Shown here in pieces: positions 1-8,102 of a stretch of 21,723 nucleotides of DNA; position 1 is the first letter of the stretch, and the number at the start of each line of letters is the position of its first letter. The translations under genes and the position numbers were made by a program. The stretch is from Thermoplasmata archaeon (GTDB taxonomy: Archaea; Thermoplasmatota; Thermoplasmata; Lutacidiplasmatales; UBA184), in contig JASHUS010000041.1 of assembly GCA_030039865.1 (NCBI GenBank), positions 1 to 21,723 of the forward strand, in the 5' to 3' direction. Under the pieces are notes generated by a model. That model saw nothing but the letters and a program-made list of their open reading frames with translations, was not told the DNA's origin and did no database searches.

Positions 1-2
1 CC

Positions 3-1331
3 TCGAAGTTCGGGCGAACCCCACCCACGACCACGCGCGCCCGCCGCCCTTACTCCGCCCCGCCGAGTCGCGCGGCCACGTTCCGCCCTGCGCGCACCGC
101 CGGCTCCTCTCCGGACACGCCGGAGGCTGCACCGACGACCCCGCCCCCGCTCGAGGCCACGCCACTCATCCCGACGGCCCCCGAGGCGGACCTCTCGCCG
201 TCGCTCGCGGCAGAGGGACCTCGATCCGAAGTCGTCCCCACGCCCGGCGAGGAGTCCGCCGCGCCTCTGGGGAGCCCGGCGGAGGCTCCGGCTCTTCTCG
301 ATCCCGCGGTGCCGGACTCGCCGGGCCCTGTGCCGATCGAGGGCGCCGAGGCTCCTCTGGCGCTTCCTCCTCCAGTCGTCTTCCCCGTCGAGAGCGAACC
401 GAGCGACTCGTCGACCGTCGCACCCACCGACGCGGGCCCCCCCGTGGGGCCGGCGCTCGAGTTTCCGGGCGAGCCCGAGGCATCGCCCCCGGATGCGGAT
501 GCGGCCCCCCAGGCCTCGCCCGACGTACCGATCTCGGAACCGATCGAATCCGAGGAGCCCGAGCTCGGGCCGGAGACGTCGGTGGCCCCTCCCGAGACGG
601 CCACCGAGATCCAGCCCGAGCCGATAGTAGCGCCGGTGCCGTTCGCCGCGCCGGAGCCGGAAATCGGCGGTCCCGTGGGAACGTCTCCGATCGAGGAAGC
701 GAGTCTTTCGGCCTCGGACGGTCCCGACAGCACCCCGCTGCCCTTGGAAGCTTCGGAAGAGCCCGTGGCCGCTCCGCCCGAACCCACGGAACCTCCGCAC
801 GAAGAACCGCCCGTCCCGGCCGAGGTACCTCCCTCCGTCGAAGAGGCTGCGCCGATCCCGGAGGCCGCGCCCGAACCTGCGCCCGCCGGGATCGAGCTCG
901 TGGTCGGATCCTCTCCGTTCACTTCGATCCAACCGTTTCTCGACGCCACGGCGGCGGGGCACCGCGGGATCTGTCTCGTACGCGATTCGCCCGAGCGAGT
1001 GGCCGCGCAGGTCCGACCCCGCCCCGTGGATGTCTATTGGATGACGAACCTGGGCCGTGGCAAGACGGTCCGGCCGTCGGACCTCGCGGGGATCTTCGCC
1101 CTGCTCGATCGGTCGATCGGCGAGGAGCACGTCACCGCCCTCTTTCTCGAGGGGGTGGAGTACCTCGTACGCATCCACGGAATCGAGGAGCTCGTCGGGC
1201 GGCTGGCGAGCCTCGACGAACGGGCGCGCGCCCACGACGCCCGCGTCTGGGTCCACCTTACCCCTGACCTGCTCCGACCGGTCGATCTCGAGCGGATCAC
1301 CGGCCAGTTTGGCGCCGGCGGACCCGGCTAG
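3..1331 (+). CDS. DUF835 domain protein, 5' end outside the window
   Basis: The frame is open from the left edge with no stop, and its first possible start in the window is a GTG at 309, so the gene probably begins upstream. About 295 codons encode a low-complexity linker rich in Pro, Glu, Ala and Ser, likely disordered and acidic. The last ~145 residues (about 888-1320) match the DUF835 pattern: a YWMTNLG-type strand, a P-x-D-L segment, a hydrophobic strand ending in LEGVEYLV, then a helix and the strand VWVHLTPDLL. DUF835 is common in Thermoplasmata and related archaea, often at the C-terminus of sensor or membrane proteins; its biochemical role is not established. The unseen N-terminus may hold membrane or sensor domains. 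The domain call is fairly certain; the function is unknown. Confidence 0.8.
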   Translation, partial: SKFGRTPPTTTRARRPYSAPPSRAATFRPARTAGSSPDTPEAAPTTPPPLEATPLIPTAPEADLSPSLAAEGPRSEVVPTPGEESAAPLGSPAEAPALLDPAVPDSPGPVPIEGAEAPLALPPPVVFPVESEPSDSSTVAPTDAGPPVGPALEFPGEPEASPPDADAAPQASPDVPISEPIESEEPELGPETSVAPPETATEIQPEPIVAPVPFAAPEPEIGGPVGTSPIEEASLSASDGPDSTPLPLEASEEPVAAPPEPTEPPHEEPPVPAEVPPSVEEAAPIPEAAPEPAPAGIELVVGSSPFTSIQPFLDATAAGHRGICLVRDSPERVAAQVRPRPVDVYWMTNLGRGKTVRPSDLAGIFALLDRSIGEEHVTALFLEGVEYLVRIHGIEELVGRLASLDERARAHDARVWVHLTPDLLRPVDLERITGQFGAGGPG

Positions 1332-1521
1332 TTCGCCCCGCCGGTCGCCGCCGCCCAGCGATTGCGAAGGGTCTAAGAAGGGGGTCGCCGATGCCGCCCC
1401 TCAGTGCCGGCACGTTGGGCTAGTGCGGACCGTTCTTCCGCGAAAAATCGAGGCATCAATGGCTGGGGCGCACGAGTCGACGACGCGTCGGACGTCCCCG
1501 TAGCGAGGGGCGGGGCCTAGG

Positions 1522-2124
1522 ATGTCGTACCAACCCTACGCCCAAGCACCGATGCCCGAGCCCGCCGAGGCGCAGTCCCTGCGCTCGATGTTGCACGTCG
1601 CTCGGATCATCGCGCTCATCTTCGCGATCATCTTCATCATCATCGGGATTGTCACCCTCATCTTTCTCATCGGGGTCCTCTTCATCGTCTGGGGACTCCT
1701 CGACTTCTGGATCTACCGGGAGTGCAAGCAGATCGAGGCGCTCGTCAACCAGCGCCAGTACGAACAGGCGAAGTCGAAGACGCTGATCTGGATGATCCTG
1801 GGGTTCATCATCGGCGGCATCCTGGTCGGGATCTTCCTTTTGATCGCCTACCTGAAGTTCGATCCCCTGATCAACTGGCAGCGCTCGGGCGGCGGTGCAG
1901 CGCCCCCGGGGTACGGCGTGCCCGCGGGCGGAGGCGCTCCCCCGCCGGCGGCGGGGAGTCCGCCGATGGCGCCCCCGGCGGCTGCCCCCGCGGTGGCCCC
2001 GGCTCCTATGGCCGCGCCGCCGGCCGCTGCGGCCGCGCCGATCTGTCCCACTTGCGGTCGCCCGACGACGTTCATCCCGCAGTACAACCGATACTACTGC
2101 TACAACTGCAGCAAGTACGTCTGA
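1522..2124 (+). CDS. Small membrane protein with C-terminal zinc ribbon
   Basis: 200 residues. A short polar N-terminus is followed by a very hydrophobic Ile/Phe/Leu stretch (about residues 28-62, probably two closely spaced membrane segments or one hairpin), a charged loop with KQIEALVNQRQYEQAKSK, and another membrane segment (about 90-112). A Gly/Pro/Ala-rich flexible linker (about 120-172) leads to a C-terminal CPTCGRP...YYCYNCSKYV element, a CxxC...CxxC zinc ribbon. This resembles the short-C-terminal-domain and zinc-ribbon membrane proteins frequent in Thermoplasmata; no enzymatic function is evident. The ATG at 1522 has a G-rich stretch (GAGGGG, 1505-1510) 11 nt upstream as a weak ribosome-binding site. 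No clear TATA box sits at leaderless distance. The gene lies 190 bp after the DUF835 gene on the same strand. Confidence 0.8.
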   Translation: MSYQPYAQAPMPEPAEAQSLRSMLHVARIIALIFAIIFIIIGIVTLIFLIGVLFIVWGLLDFWIYRECKQIEALVNQRQYEQAKSKTLIWMILGFIIGGILVGIFLLIAYLKFDPLINWQRSGGGAAPPGYGVPAGGGAPPPAAGSPPMAPPAAAPAVAPAPMAAPPAAAAAPICPTCGRPTTFIPQYNRYYCYNCSKYV

Positions 2125-2170
2125 GCACCGAACTTCCGCGGTGCCGCCCCATTGCCTCTGCAACTCTTGA

Positions 2171-2178
2171 TTCATAAG
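2171..2178 (+). promoter_or_regulatory. TATA-like box for the 71-residue gene
   Basis: TTCATAAG is the only A/T-rich stretch in a GC-rich spacer and is centred about 30 nt upstream of the ATG at 2204. This spacing fits an archaeal TATA box driving a leaderless transcript that starts at or next to the start codon. Confidence 0.45.
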
Positions 2179-2203
2179 CGACGCGCGACTCGCCAAGGTC
2201 GCG

Positions 2204-2419
2204 ATGGGCGGCGGGATCTGTCAGTTCGCGGAGGCGCGGCGACGGATTCTCGGCACGGATCGCCCCGGTGACCCCCCGCTCCCCGCGGCGTGTTCAGGGG
2301 ACCAAGAGTGGCACAACTTCCGGACCCTGGACAGCGGGGACCCGGTGCCGTTCTTCCTCTGTGAGGCGCACCGTACCTACCTGCGCGCCGCCCGACAAGC
2401 TCGCATGGTTCCCGCGTAG
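2204..2419 (+). CDS. Small protein, possible Cys/His zinc-binding fold
   Basis: 71 residues, unrecognised. It carries C30, H37 and a C53-x2-H56 pair within a segment reading ACSGDQEWHNF...PVPFFLCEAHRTYLR, which looks like a small treble-clef or zinc-finger-like module, although a C2H2-type site is only an inference. The C-terminus is basic. Support for its being real: the Cys/His spacing, the aromatic-rich core, and a TATA-like box centred 30 nt upstream that would give a leaderless transcript. It ends 12 bp before the convergent glycosidase gene stops. Such small zinc proteins can bind nucleic acid or proteins; no function is assigned. Confidence 0.55.
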   Translation: MGGGICQFAEARRRILGTDRPGDPPLPAACSGDQEWHNFRTLDSGDPVPFFLCEAHRTYLRAARQARMVPA

Positions 2420-2431
2420 CCGCACCGGGAA

Positions 2432-5400
2432 CTACGGGTCGAGCGGAGGTTCGCGATCCCGGCGGCGCCGGGCGGCGCGCAGCCCCACCAGGATGACGCC
2501 GACGACGATCGCGGGAACCACCACGATCGCGAGGTCCGCGTAGACCGGGAGCCCGGTGGTCGTTGCTCCGCTCGGGCCGGCGCTCGACGCGAACACCACC
2601 GACACTTCGGCGTTCGAGCCGTCGACGACGACGGTGCCGGAGCTCGGCGTGCTCGTGTAGCCGTCCACCCGCTCGATCTGGTACGGGTACGTCCCATTCG
2701 CTGCGTGGAGGACCACGGCGGTCGTCGGACTATGTTCCCCGGTCCCGTTGAACGTGACCCCCCAGACGCTGCCGGCCCCGAGACCGGTCTCGAGGAACTC
2801 GACCACGTACTCCTCGGGAAGGGAGAAGGTTACCGGGACCGAAACCCCGGAGTCGTTGACGACGACCTCGAGCGTGGAAACGTTCGCGACGTACCCGGTC
2901 ACGCCGCCCACGCTGGCGCGGTAGGTCCCGTTCGGCTCCTCAAAACTGATCGCCCCCGTCGCGTTCAACGTCGTGCCGTTCAGCGTGACCGACCAGTTCG
3001 TTCCGGGAGGCAGCCCGCCTTCCGTAAAGAGCACGGGATACTGCGTCACCCCGAACGAGATCGCCACCGCCACGGGAGCGCCGTCGATGACGCACTTGGC
3101 CGTCGCGGGCGTGGGCCAGTAGCCCGCGACGGCCCCGATCGGCGCTTCGAAGGTGCCGTTGGGCTCCGCGGAGGCGATCCGATCCGTCGTCGAGCTGACC
3201 GCCGTGCCGTTGATCGTCGCCGACCAGTTCGTGCCCGCGGGGAGCCCGGTTTCTTCGATCGTGACGAGGTAGAGATTCCGCATCCATCCGATGTCGTACG
3301 TCGCGGCCACCCCGGCGACGACAAAGGGAAGGACGCTCACGTTCGCGGAGTAGTTCGGGAGGCCGTGCACGGAGGCGACGAACGAGCCGTTCGGCTCCTC
3401 GAAGGCGATCGTGGCGGCCGTCGAGCTCCGCGTCGTTCCATTGACGCCGACCGACCAGCTGGTGAGCGCCGGGAGCCCGTCCTCGACAAACGAAATCCGG
3501 TAGAGCGCCGAGGACCAGGAGATCGCGACCGTCGCATTCTCGCCGTCCACCCGGACGCTGCCCTCATCCGGCGACGCGGTGAAGTTGTCGACCCCGAGGA
3601 CGGTGTAGGGAAACGTCCCGTTGACGGAGGAGAAGCCGACGCTGGGCGAGGTCGATGAGTTCGTCGCGCCGTCGAACGTCACCGACCAGTCGGTGCCTGT
3701 CGGTAGCCCCTCCTCCGAGAAATTCACGGAGTACGTCACGGGCGTCCAGTCGATCGTCGCCCCGGTGTTCGATCCTGTCACCGAGACCGAACCCCGCGCG
3801 GGGGTCGCGGAGTATCCGGGGACCTCGCCGACGCGGTACGCGTAGGTGCCGTTGACCGCCGGGAACGTGATCGTGTCCGCCGTCGAGTTGCCCGACGAAT
3901 CTCCCAGCCCGACGGACCAGTTGGTGCCGGCCGGAAGACCGCTCTCGGTGAACGTTACGGAGTACGTCGGGGTCTCGATCAGCGCGACGCTCTCCGCCGC
4001 GACGGTCACGGTCGCGGGGGCGCCGGTGCGCCACGCGGTCTCGGCTGGCGCCGCCGAGGTGTTGTTCCAGGACCAGAACGTCGCGGGGGCGTCGATCGGC
4101 AGCCCCAGTCCACCGAGCGAGAGCGTCACCGCGGTGCTCGTGTTCGCGTTGGCGATCAAGATCGTGTGGACCGTGCCGCCCGCGTTCTCGGTGTCCGCGG
4201 CGTAGAAGCCGGCCGGCACGCTACCGGTCGGCTGGATCCGCTGGACGTAGTCCCCGAGTCGCGCGAAGAGAGTCGAGTAGAGCGTGTACGTCGGCGTGGT
4301 CGCGTCGGTCGTCGAGAGCCAGGCCCCGGGGAACGTGTTCGATTGGAACACGTAGTAATCGAGGTTCCTGAGCGAGAGGTTCAAGGCTTGCACGACCTCG
4401 GCCGCGATGAAGGGAACGTTGGCGAAGCCCGCGAGGAACGTTTCGTAGCCGTGGTAGGACGCCGTGCTCGAGTTGGTCCCGGAGTTGAACTCCGTCACCA
4501 GGATGGGGATCGAGCAGGAGGGGCACGCGGCTTCGACCGCGGCCTCGTCCGCCGGGATCCGGGTCGCCAGGGTCGATTTGCCGACGAGGTGGGAGTTGAA
4601 CTCGGCGAGCGAGACGTCGTTCGAGGGCGCGCTGCCGGCGGGATAGACGTGCACGGCCACGGCCGCGAGGTTCGGGCCGTTGACCGAGACGGTGGCGCTC
4701 AGCCACGTCGTCTCGTTCGAGACGCCCGTGCCGACGCCCGGCAGGCCGACGATCGGCAGGCTCGGATCGATGGCCTGCATCGCCGCGATGTACGCGCTGA
4801 CCTCCTCGGCGTACTCCATCGGCGTCGTGGTGTTGTTGTCGCTCGCGCGCCACTGCGTCCAGGGTTCCTTCCAGTGCATCCAGCCGGCGGGCTCGTTTCC
4901 GATCTCCCAGTAGGCCGGGGTGAAGTGCAGCGTGTTGAGCGTGTAGTTCACGACCTCGGCCGCGAACGTCGCATTGTCGATCTCCCCCGGGACCTGGAGG
5001 ATGGCATGACAGCCGATCTGCTCGCACCAGCTCGCGAACTGGGCCTCGCTCGTGTCGAAGATCGTGACGTTCGTTCCGTCCGAGCTCCAGAGCACGTCCG
5101 TCAGGACGTTCTCCCGGTCCCCGAGGTCGCCGGACGGCCACACGACGTAGTCCGCGGGCGTGGCGTTGAGGTACGGCGTCAGCGAAGAGCCGACCGCCAG
5201 CTCACCGTTCCCATCGACACCCCAGAACGCGGAGGAGAGGGCGATGGGTCCCCCCGACTCCGAGTACGAGACCGTGGGCGGATCCGAGAGGCTCAGGGCC
5301 CCGCCCGTGCCGAGTAGAGGGGCCGGGAGCCCGCCGCCTGCCCCCGGGTACGAAGCGAGTCCCGCGAGACTAGTTCCGACGAGCAGGCCCACGACCACGA

Positions 5401-5473
5401 GGGCCCCGGCACGGCGCCGCCGTCTTGCGGGCGAGTCCGGCCCGGGACCGGGCGGATGGGTCGGTCGGCGCAC
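2432..5473 (-). CDS. Surface-anchored clan GH-A-like glycoside hydrolase with six C-terminal repeats
   Basis: 1013 residues with a GTG start. A basic N-terminus (RRRRR at 17-21) precedes a hydrophobic signal or anchor segment (about 22-41). Residues ~70-500 look like a TIM-barrel glycosidase of clan GH-A: WEIGNEP (189-195) would supply the acid/base E194, and ILVTEFN (324-330) the nucleophile E328, followed by a small beta domain. I cannot assign a GH family; GH39-, GH51- or GH79-like enzymes share this layout. Six repeats of 77 residues follow (503-961), each with an ESGLPAGTNWSV-like start, NGT near the middle and a GY..P turn. A C-terminal membrane helix (about 978-999) and the basic tail ARRRRDRE complete a typical archaeal surface anchor. 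Asn-X-Ser/Thr sequons are abundant, suggesting N-glycosylation. The likely role is polysaccharide or glycoside cleavage outside the cell; the substrate is unknown. Confidence 0.85.
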   Translation of the reverse strand: MRRPTHPPGPGPDSPARRRRRAGALVVVGLLVGTSLAGLASYPGAGGGLPAPLLGTGGALSLSDPPTVSYSESGGPIALSSAFWGVDGNGELAVGSSLTPYLNATPADYVVWPSGDLGDRENVLTDVLWSSDGTNVTIFDTSEAQFASWCEQIGCHAILQVPGEIDNATFAAEVVNYTLNTLHFTPAYWEIGNEPAGWMHWKEPWTQWRASDNNTTTPMEYAEEVSAYIAAMQAIDPSLPIVGLPGVGTGVSNETTWLSATVSVNGPNLAAVAVHVYPAGSAPSNDVSLAEFNSHLVGKSTLATRIPADEAAVEAACPSCSIPILVTEFNSGTNSSTASYHGYETFLAGFANVPFIAAEVVQALNLSLRNLDYYVFQSNTFPGAWLSTTDATTPTYTLYSTLFARLGDYVQRIQPTGSVPAGFYAADTENAGGTVHTILIANANTSTAVTLSLGGLGLPIDAPATFWSWNNTSAAPAETAWRTGAPATVTVAAESVALIETPTYSVTFTESGLPAGTNWSVGLGDSSGNSTADTITFPAVNGTYAYRVGEVPGYSATPARGSVSVTGSNTGATIDWTPVTYSVNFSEEGLPTGTDWSVTFDGATNSSTSPSVGFSSVNGTFPYTVLGVDNFTASPDEGSVRVDGENATVAISWSSALYRISFVEDGLPALTSWSVGVNGTTRSSTAATIAFEEPNGSFVASVHGLPNYSANVSVLPFVVAGVAATYDIGWMRNLYLVTIEETGLPAGTNWSATINGTAVSSTTDRIASAEPNGTFEAPIGAVAGYWPTPATAKCVIDGAPVAVAISFGVTQYPVLFTEGGLPPGTNWSVTLNGTTLNATGAISFEEPNGTYRASVGGVTGYVANVSTLEVVVNDSGVSVPVTFSLPEEYVVEFLETGLGAGSVWGVTFNGTGEHSPTTAVVLHAANGTYPYQIERVDGYTSTPSSGTVVVDGSNAEVSVVFASSAGPSGATTTGLPVYADLAIVVVPAIVVGVILVGLRAARRRRDREPPLDP
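2591..3967 (-). repeat. Six tandem 231-bp (77-codon) protein-domain repeats
   Basis: The Gly codon of the conserved 'GL' in each repeat has its first base at 3940, 3709, 3478, 3247, 3016 and 2785, a spacing of exactly 231 nt every time. The repeats have diverged strongly in sequence but contain no insertions or deletions. They belong to the 'V.F.E.GLP.GT.WSV' beta-sandwich-like modules common in surface proteins of Thermoplasmata. Confidence 0.9.
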
Positions 5474-5589
5474 GGTGTAGGGCTGGTCGGAGGGCCCTCA
5501 AGAACCTACCGAGGGGACCCGGGCGAGAACCCCCCGATCGGAGGGGGATCGACGGCGTTCGCGTTCCGCGGAGCGCGAGCAAGGCTCGA

Positions 5590-6369
5590 CTACGGGATCA
5601 CGATCGACGTCACGGAGGCCTTGTCGCCCGACTTTCCCATATTGACCGAGGCGGAGGCGGAGCTATGCCCCGGGGTGAGGAACACGTTGACCTCGGCGTA
5701 GACCCCGGCGACGACGATGTACTCGTGCCCGGCGACCAGGGAGATCGAGGCGGCGTACGTGACGGGGAAGGCGTAGTGCGTCGAGGTCGCGTTCGCCGAA
5801 TTCCCGTAGTACGAGTCGTTGCCGCCCACCGTGTACGCCGAGCCGTTCGTGATGTCGTCGACGACCGCGTACGCTCCGACCAGACCGTACGATCCCGCGA
5901 ACTGGCTCGCACCGCCCGTCGTCGCCGCCAGGGCGACGGTATAGGCGAGTCGCCAGTGCACGGTCACCCGATACGTTCCGTCCGCCGCGACCGAGAATTC
6001 GGTCGTCCCCAGGCTGCCCTCAATCTCGCCGAAGAGCGAACTGTTGGAGGCGCCGCACGATCGGGCCGACGCCGATAGCCCCCCCACGAACGTACCCTTG
6101 GACGTGTTGAAGTCCGGCAGCGGGGACAGCGAGAACTTCGTACCGCAGCCGGTCGTCGCCCACGATGCACTGTCGAGGCCCTGCCCCCCGTAGGGCGCCT
6201 TCAGGGTCACGGAGCCGCTCGGAGAAGCGGCGGCCGCGTAGGGCAGCGTGAGGACGAGGACGGCCAAGGCGAGCACGGCGGCGACCGACCTCCCGGCAAG
6301 GGACCGTCGGTGCATCCTCACGGGCTCGCGGGCGTTGCGCTTGGCCGACGCCTTGGGACGGGACCTCAT
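5590..6369 (-). CDS. Secreted protein of unknown function
   Basis: 259 residues from the ATG at 6369. An equally good signal peptide starts at the internal ATG at 6315 (MHRRSLAGRSVAAVLAL..., ending in a PYAAAA-like cleavage region), which would give 241 residues. The upstream ATG is preceded by a partial Shine-Dalgarno (AGGT), so I keep it with reservation. The mature part is Ser/Thr/Gly/Ala-rich with alternating beta-strand patterns, two cysteines (in GCGTKF and RSCGAS) that could form a disulfide, and no C-terminal membrane anchor. It is probably an extracellular beta-sandwich protein. It lies 116 bp upstream of the glycosidase gene on the same strand, so the two may be exported together; I do not recognise the family. 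Confidence 0.7.
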   Translation of the reverse strand: MRSRPKASAKRNAREPVRMHRRSLAGRSVAAVLALAVLVLTLPYAAAASPSGSVTLKAPYGGQGLDSASWATTGCGTKFSLSPLPDFNTSKGTFVGGLSASARSCGASNSSLFGEIEGSLGTTEFSVAADGTYRVTVHWRLAYTVALAATTGGASQFAGSYGLVGAYAVVDDITNGSAYTVGGNDSYYGNSANATSTHYAFPVTYAASISLVAGHEYIVVAGVYAEVNVFLTPGHSSASASVNMGKSGDKASVTSIVIP

Positions 6370-6432
6370 CGTGACCTGCCGTACGGCCGCCCGAGGATCG
6401 ATCGGGCGGGCCGAGCGCGCCAGCGGAGGGAG

Positions 6433-6439
6433 GGTATTT
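6433..6439 (-). promoter_or_regulatory. Possible TATA box upstream of the secreted protein gene
   Basis: On the minus strand this reads CAAATAC, the only A/T-rich element in the 92-bp gap. It would place the transcript start near 6410, about 40 nt before the ATG at 6369. Confidence 0.35.
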
Positions 6440-6461
6440 GACGCTGATTGCGGGACGCTTA

Positions 6462-7151
6462 CTAGACGTGTAGGAGCTGGGGATCGAGGGCGAGCCGTCG
6501 CCAGGCCGTGGCCATCGGCTGCGCCTCGAGAGGGTCGGTCTCGAGCCGTCCGTGATCACTCCAGACGCGCGCGTCGCCCCAGGGCGCGGTCGCGACCTCC
6601 TCGACGGCGAAGACGCGGTCGAAGCGGCTCTTGAGGAGGGGCGGCGGCGTGCCTTCCCACGTCGCGATCAGCGTGACCCGTGCGTGGTGGAGCGTCTCGT
6701 GCAGGCCGGCGTCCTCGAGCGACCCGTGGCGGACCACCTCGGGCAGCGCCTGCGTGTCCGCGAGGACGAGCGTGGGGCGCTCACCCTCCTGGAAGGGGTA
6801 CGGCACGACTCCCTGCAGCAACGGAGGGAGCCGGAGCAACTCGAGGAGCATGTTCCGGTACGTGGCGCTCGCGACGAGAGCGTTGAACGTCTCCGCTCCG
6901 ACCTCCGGCCGGGCGAGCTCCGACGGGTCGATCGGAGCGATCCGGCCCTCGAGGGCATGCGTCGCCAGGAGTTCGCGCACCTTCGATCCCAGCAACGGAC
7001 CCGGTTGGGCGCAGCGGGCCCAGGCGAACCCGGGGTTCACCTTCTGGGCGAGGGCGAACGCGAGCATCGCCCGTGAGGTCTCGCCGGTGCCGTGGATCAG
7101 GGTCGACCGCGTCGATTCGGTCCGGACGCGGAATCCGTTCGCTCGTACCAT
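6462..7151 (-). CDS. Hypothetical protein with a degenerate P-loop-like motif
   Basis: 229 residues, no signal peptide, predicted cytoplasmic. Near the N-terminus LIHGTGETSRAML (about 18-30) resembles a Walker A loop after a beta-strand and before a helix, as in RecA/KaiC-type ATPases, but the invariant Lys is absent (GTGETS instead of GxGKT/S). A later hydrophobic strand ending in Asp, TLVLADTQ (around residue 126), sits where a Walker B would be. Together they suggest a RecA/KaiC-like fold that has lost or altered nucleotide binding; this is inference. The ATG at 7151 is preceded by a weak AGGA at distance. The gene is 112 bp downstream of the HTH_10 pair on the same strand, and a shared transcript is possible. 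Confidence 0.6.
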   Translation of the reverse strand: MVRANGFRVRTESTRSTLIHGTGETSRAMLAFALAQKVNPGFAWARCAQPGPLLGSKVRELLATHALEGRIAPIDPSELARPEVGAETFNALVASATYRNMLLELLRLPPLLQGVVPYPFQEGERPTLVLADTQALPEVVRHGSLEDAGLHETLHHARVTLIATWEGTPPPLLKSRFDRVFAVEEVATAPWGDARVWSDHGRLETDPLEAQPMATAWRRLALDPQLLHV

Positions 7152-7263
7152 CGGAGTCGGGGCGTTCCTGGGTGCGAGCAGGTCGGCGGGAAGGATGAGC
7201 GCGAGCCGAACGGCATCGGATTTCCGAACGGGTTCGGGCGCGCCCCGGGCCGTCCGTCGGCAG

Positions 7264-8100
7264 CTAGGTCGCGGAGACGGTGCCCGAGCGCAGCGGCGCT
7301 CGAAACGAAGTGCCCGTGAACGCCGACTCGAGGAGCTTCTCCTCGACCGACGCGATCGCCTCCGAGAGCGCCGACGGGCTGCGTCCCAATCGGTCGGCGA
7401 GCTGCTCGAGCGTCACTCTCCGAGGGACCTCGAAAAAGCCTGCTCCCATCGCCGCCGTGAGCAATCGCTGCTGGGGCACCGTCAGGGCGGGCAAGTGACT
7501 CTGGAGCGGTCCCCGGCGCAGCGCGACGATCCGCAGCCGGGGATCGACCGCCCGGCCGAACTCCAGGATGCGTCGGAACTCGGGATACCGCGCGACGACC
7601 TCCCAGGAACAGTTTCCGGCCTGCGACCAGATCGGGAGCGGCAGCGGGACCCCGAGCTTCCGGTAGAGGTAGATGATCGGAGGGTTCTCGAACGTGAGCC
7701 GGTACAGGCACCCCCGGCCGACCCCACCGAGACTGACCACATCGTACACATCGGGAAGGTGGGCGAGTTCGCTGGCCCAGCGCCCCGCCGGGAGTCCGCT
7801 GATCCAGCAATCCGCGACCGAACGCGCGGCGCCGACCTCGGAGTAGTTGAGAATCTCGATCCGGACTTCGGGGTGGCGGTGCGAGAAGCGCCCGACCCAG
7901 ACCGCGTCCGGCAGGCGGAACCGGACGGTGGCCATCACGATCGGCTCGTCCGGGTCCGCCCGCCGGCGAAGCGCCCGTAAGCGGGCGATCTTGCTCGCGA
8001 GGCCGGGCGCGGGCGCCCGGACACGTCGCTGCCGTCCCCGCGCACCCGGGCCCGCGGTCATCGGGCCGCCCCGAGGGCCCGTCCCCGACCGCTGGGTCAT
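7264..8100 (-). CDS. HTH_10 (bacterioopsin-activator-like) transcription regulator, second of a tandem pair
   Basis: 278 residues from the ATG at 8100; starts at 8061 or later are possible because the first ~50 residues are Gly/Arg/Pro-rich and unlike the paralogue. The C-terminal ~60 residues (about 206-262: LTVPQQRLLTAAMGAGFF, then RRVTLEQLADRLGRSPSALSEAI) match the HTH_10 DNA-binding domain of archaeal Bat-like regulators. The middle (about 52-195) is a separate domain with WISG, GCLYRLTFENPP and EVVARYPEF segments, shared with the upstream gene; it may sense a ligand. Its ATG lies 2 nt after the TGA of the upstream paralogue, implying co-transcription and translational coupling. The target is unknown; the neighbouring epimerase is a candidate by position. 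Confidence 0.8.
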   Translation of the reverse strand: MTQRSGTGPRGGPMTAGPGARGRQRRVRAPAPGLASKIARLRALRRRADPDEPIVMATVRFRLPDAVWVGRFSHRHPEVRIEILNYSEVGAARSVADCWISGLPAGRWASELAHLPDVYDVVSLGGVGRGCLYRLTFENPPIIYLYRKLGVPLPLPIWSQAGNCSWEVVARYPEFRRILEFGRAVDPRLRIVALRRGPLQSHLPALTVPQQRLLTAAMGAGFFEVPRRVTLEQLADRLGRSPSALSEAIASVEEKLLESAFTGTSFRAPLRSGTVSAT

Positions 8101-8102
8101 GC

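Noticed and set aside
50..949. 299-codon Gly/Ser-rich minus-strand frame
   Set aside because: It is the mirror of the Pro/Glu/Ala linker of the DUF835 protein, and its repeats follow from that linker's codons.
1459..1503. 14-codon upstream reading frame before the gene at 1522
   Set aside because: It has no ribosome-binding site and no sign of conservation; such short frames arise by chance.
4166..5317. 383-codon plus-strand frame opposite the glycosidase catalytic domain
   Set aside because: Its composition is Arg/Glu/Val-rich without domains, and the opposite frame carries clear glycosidase motifs.
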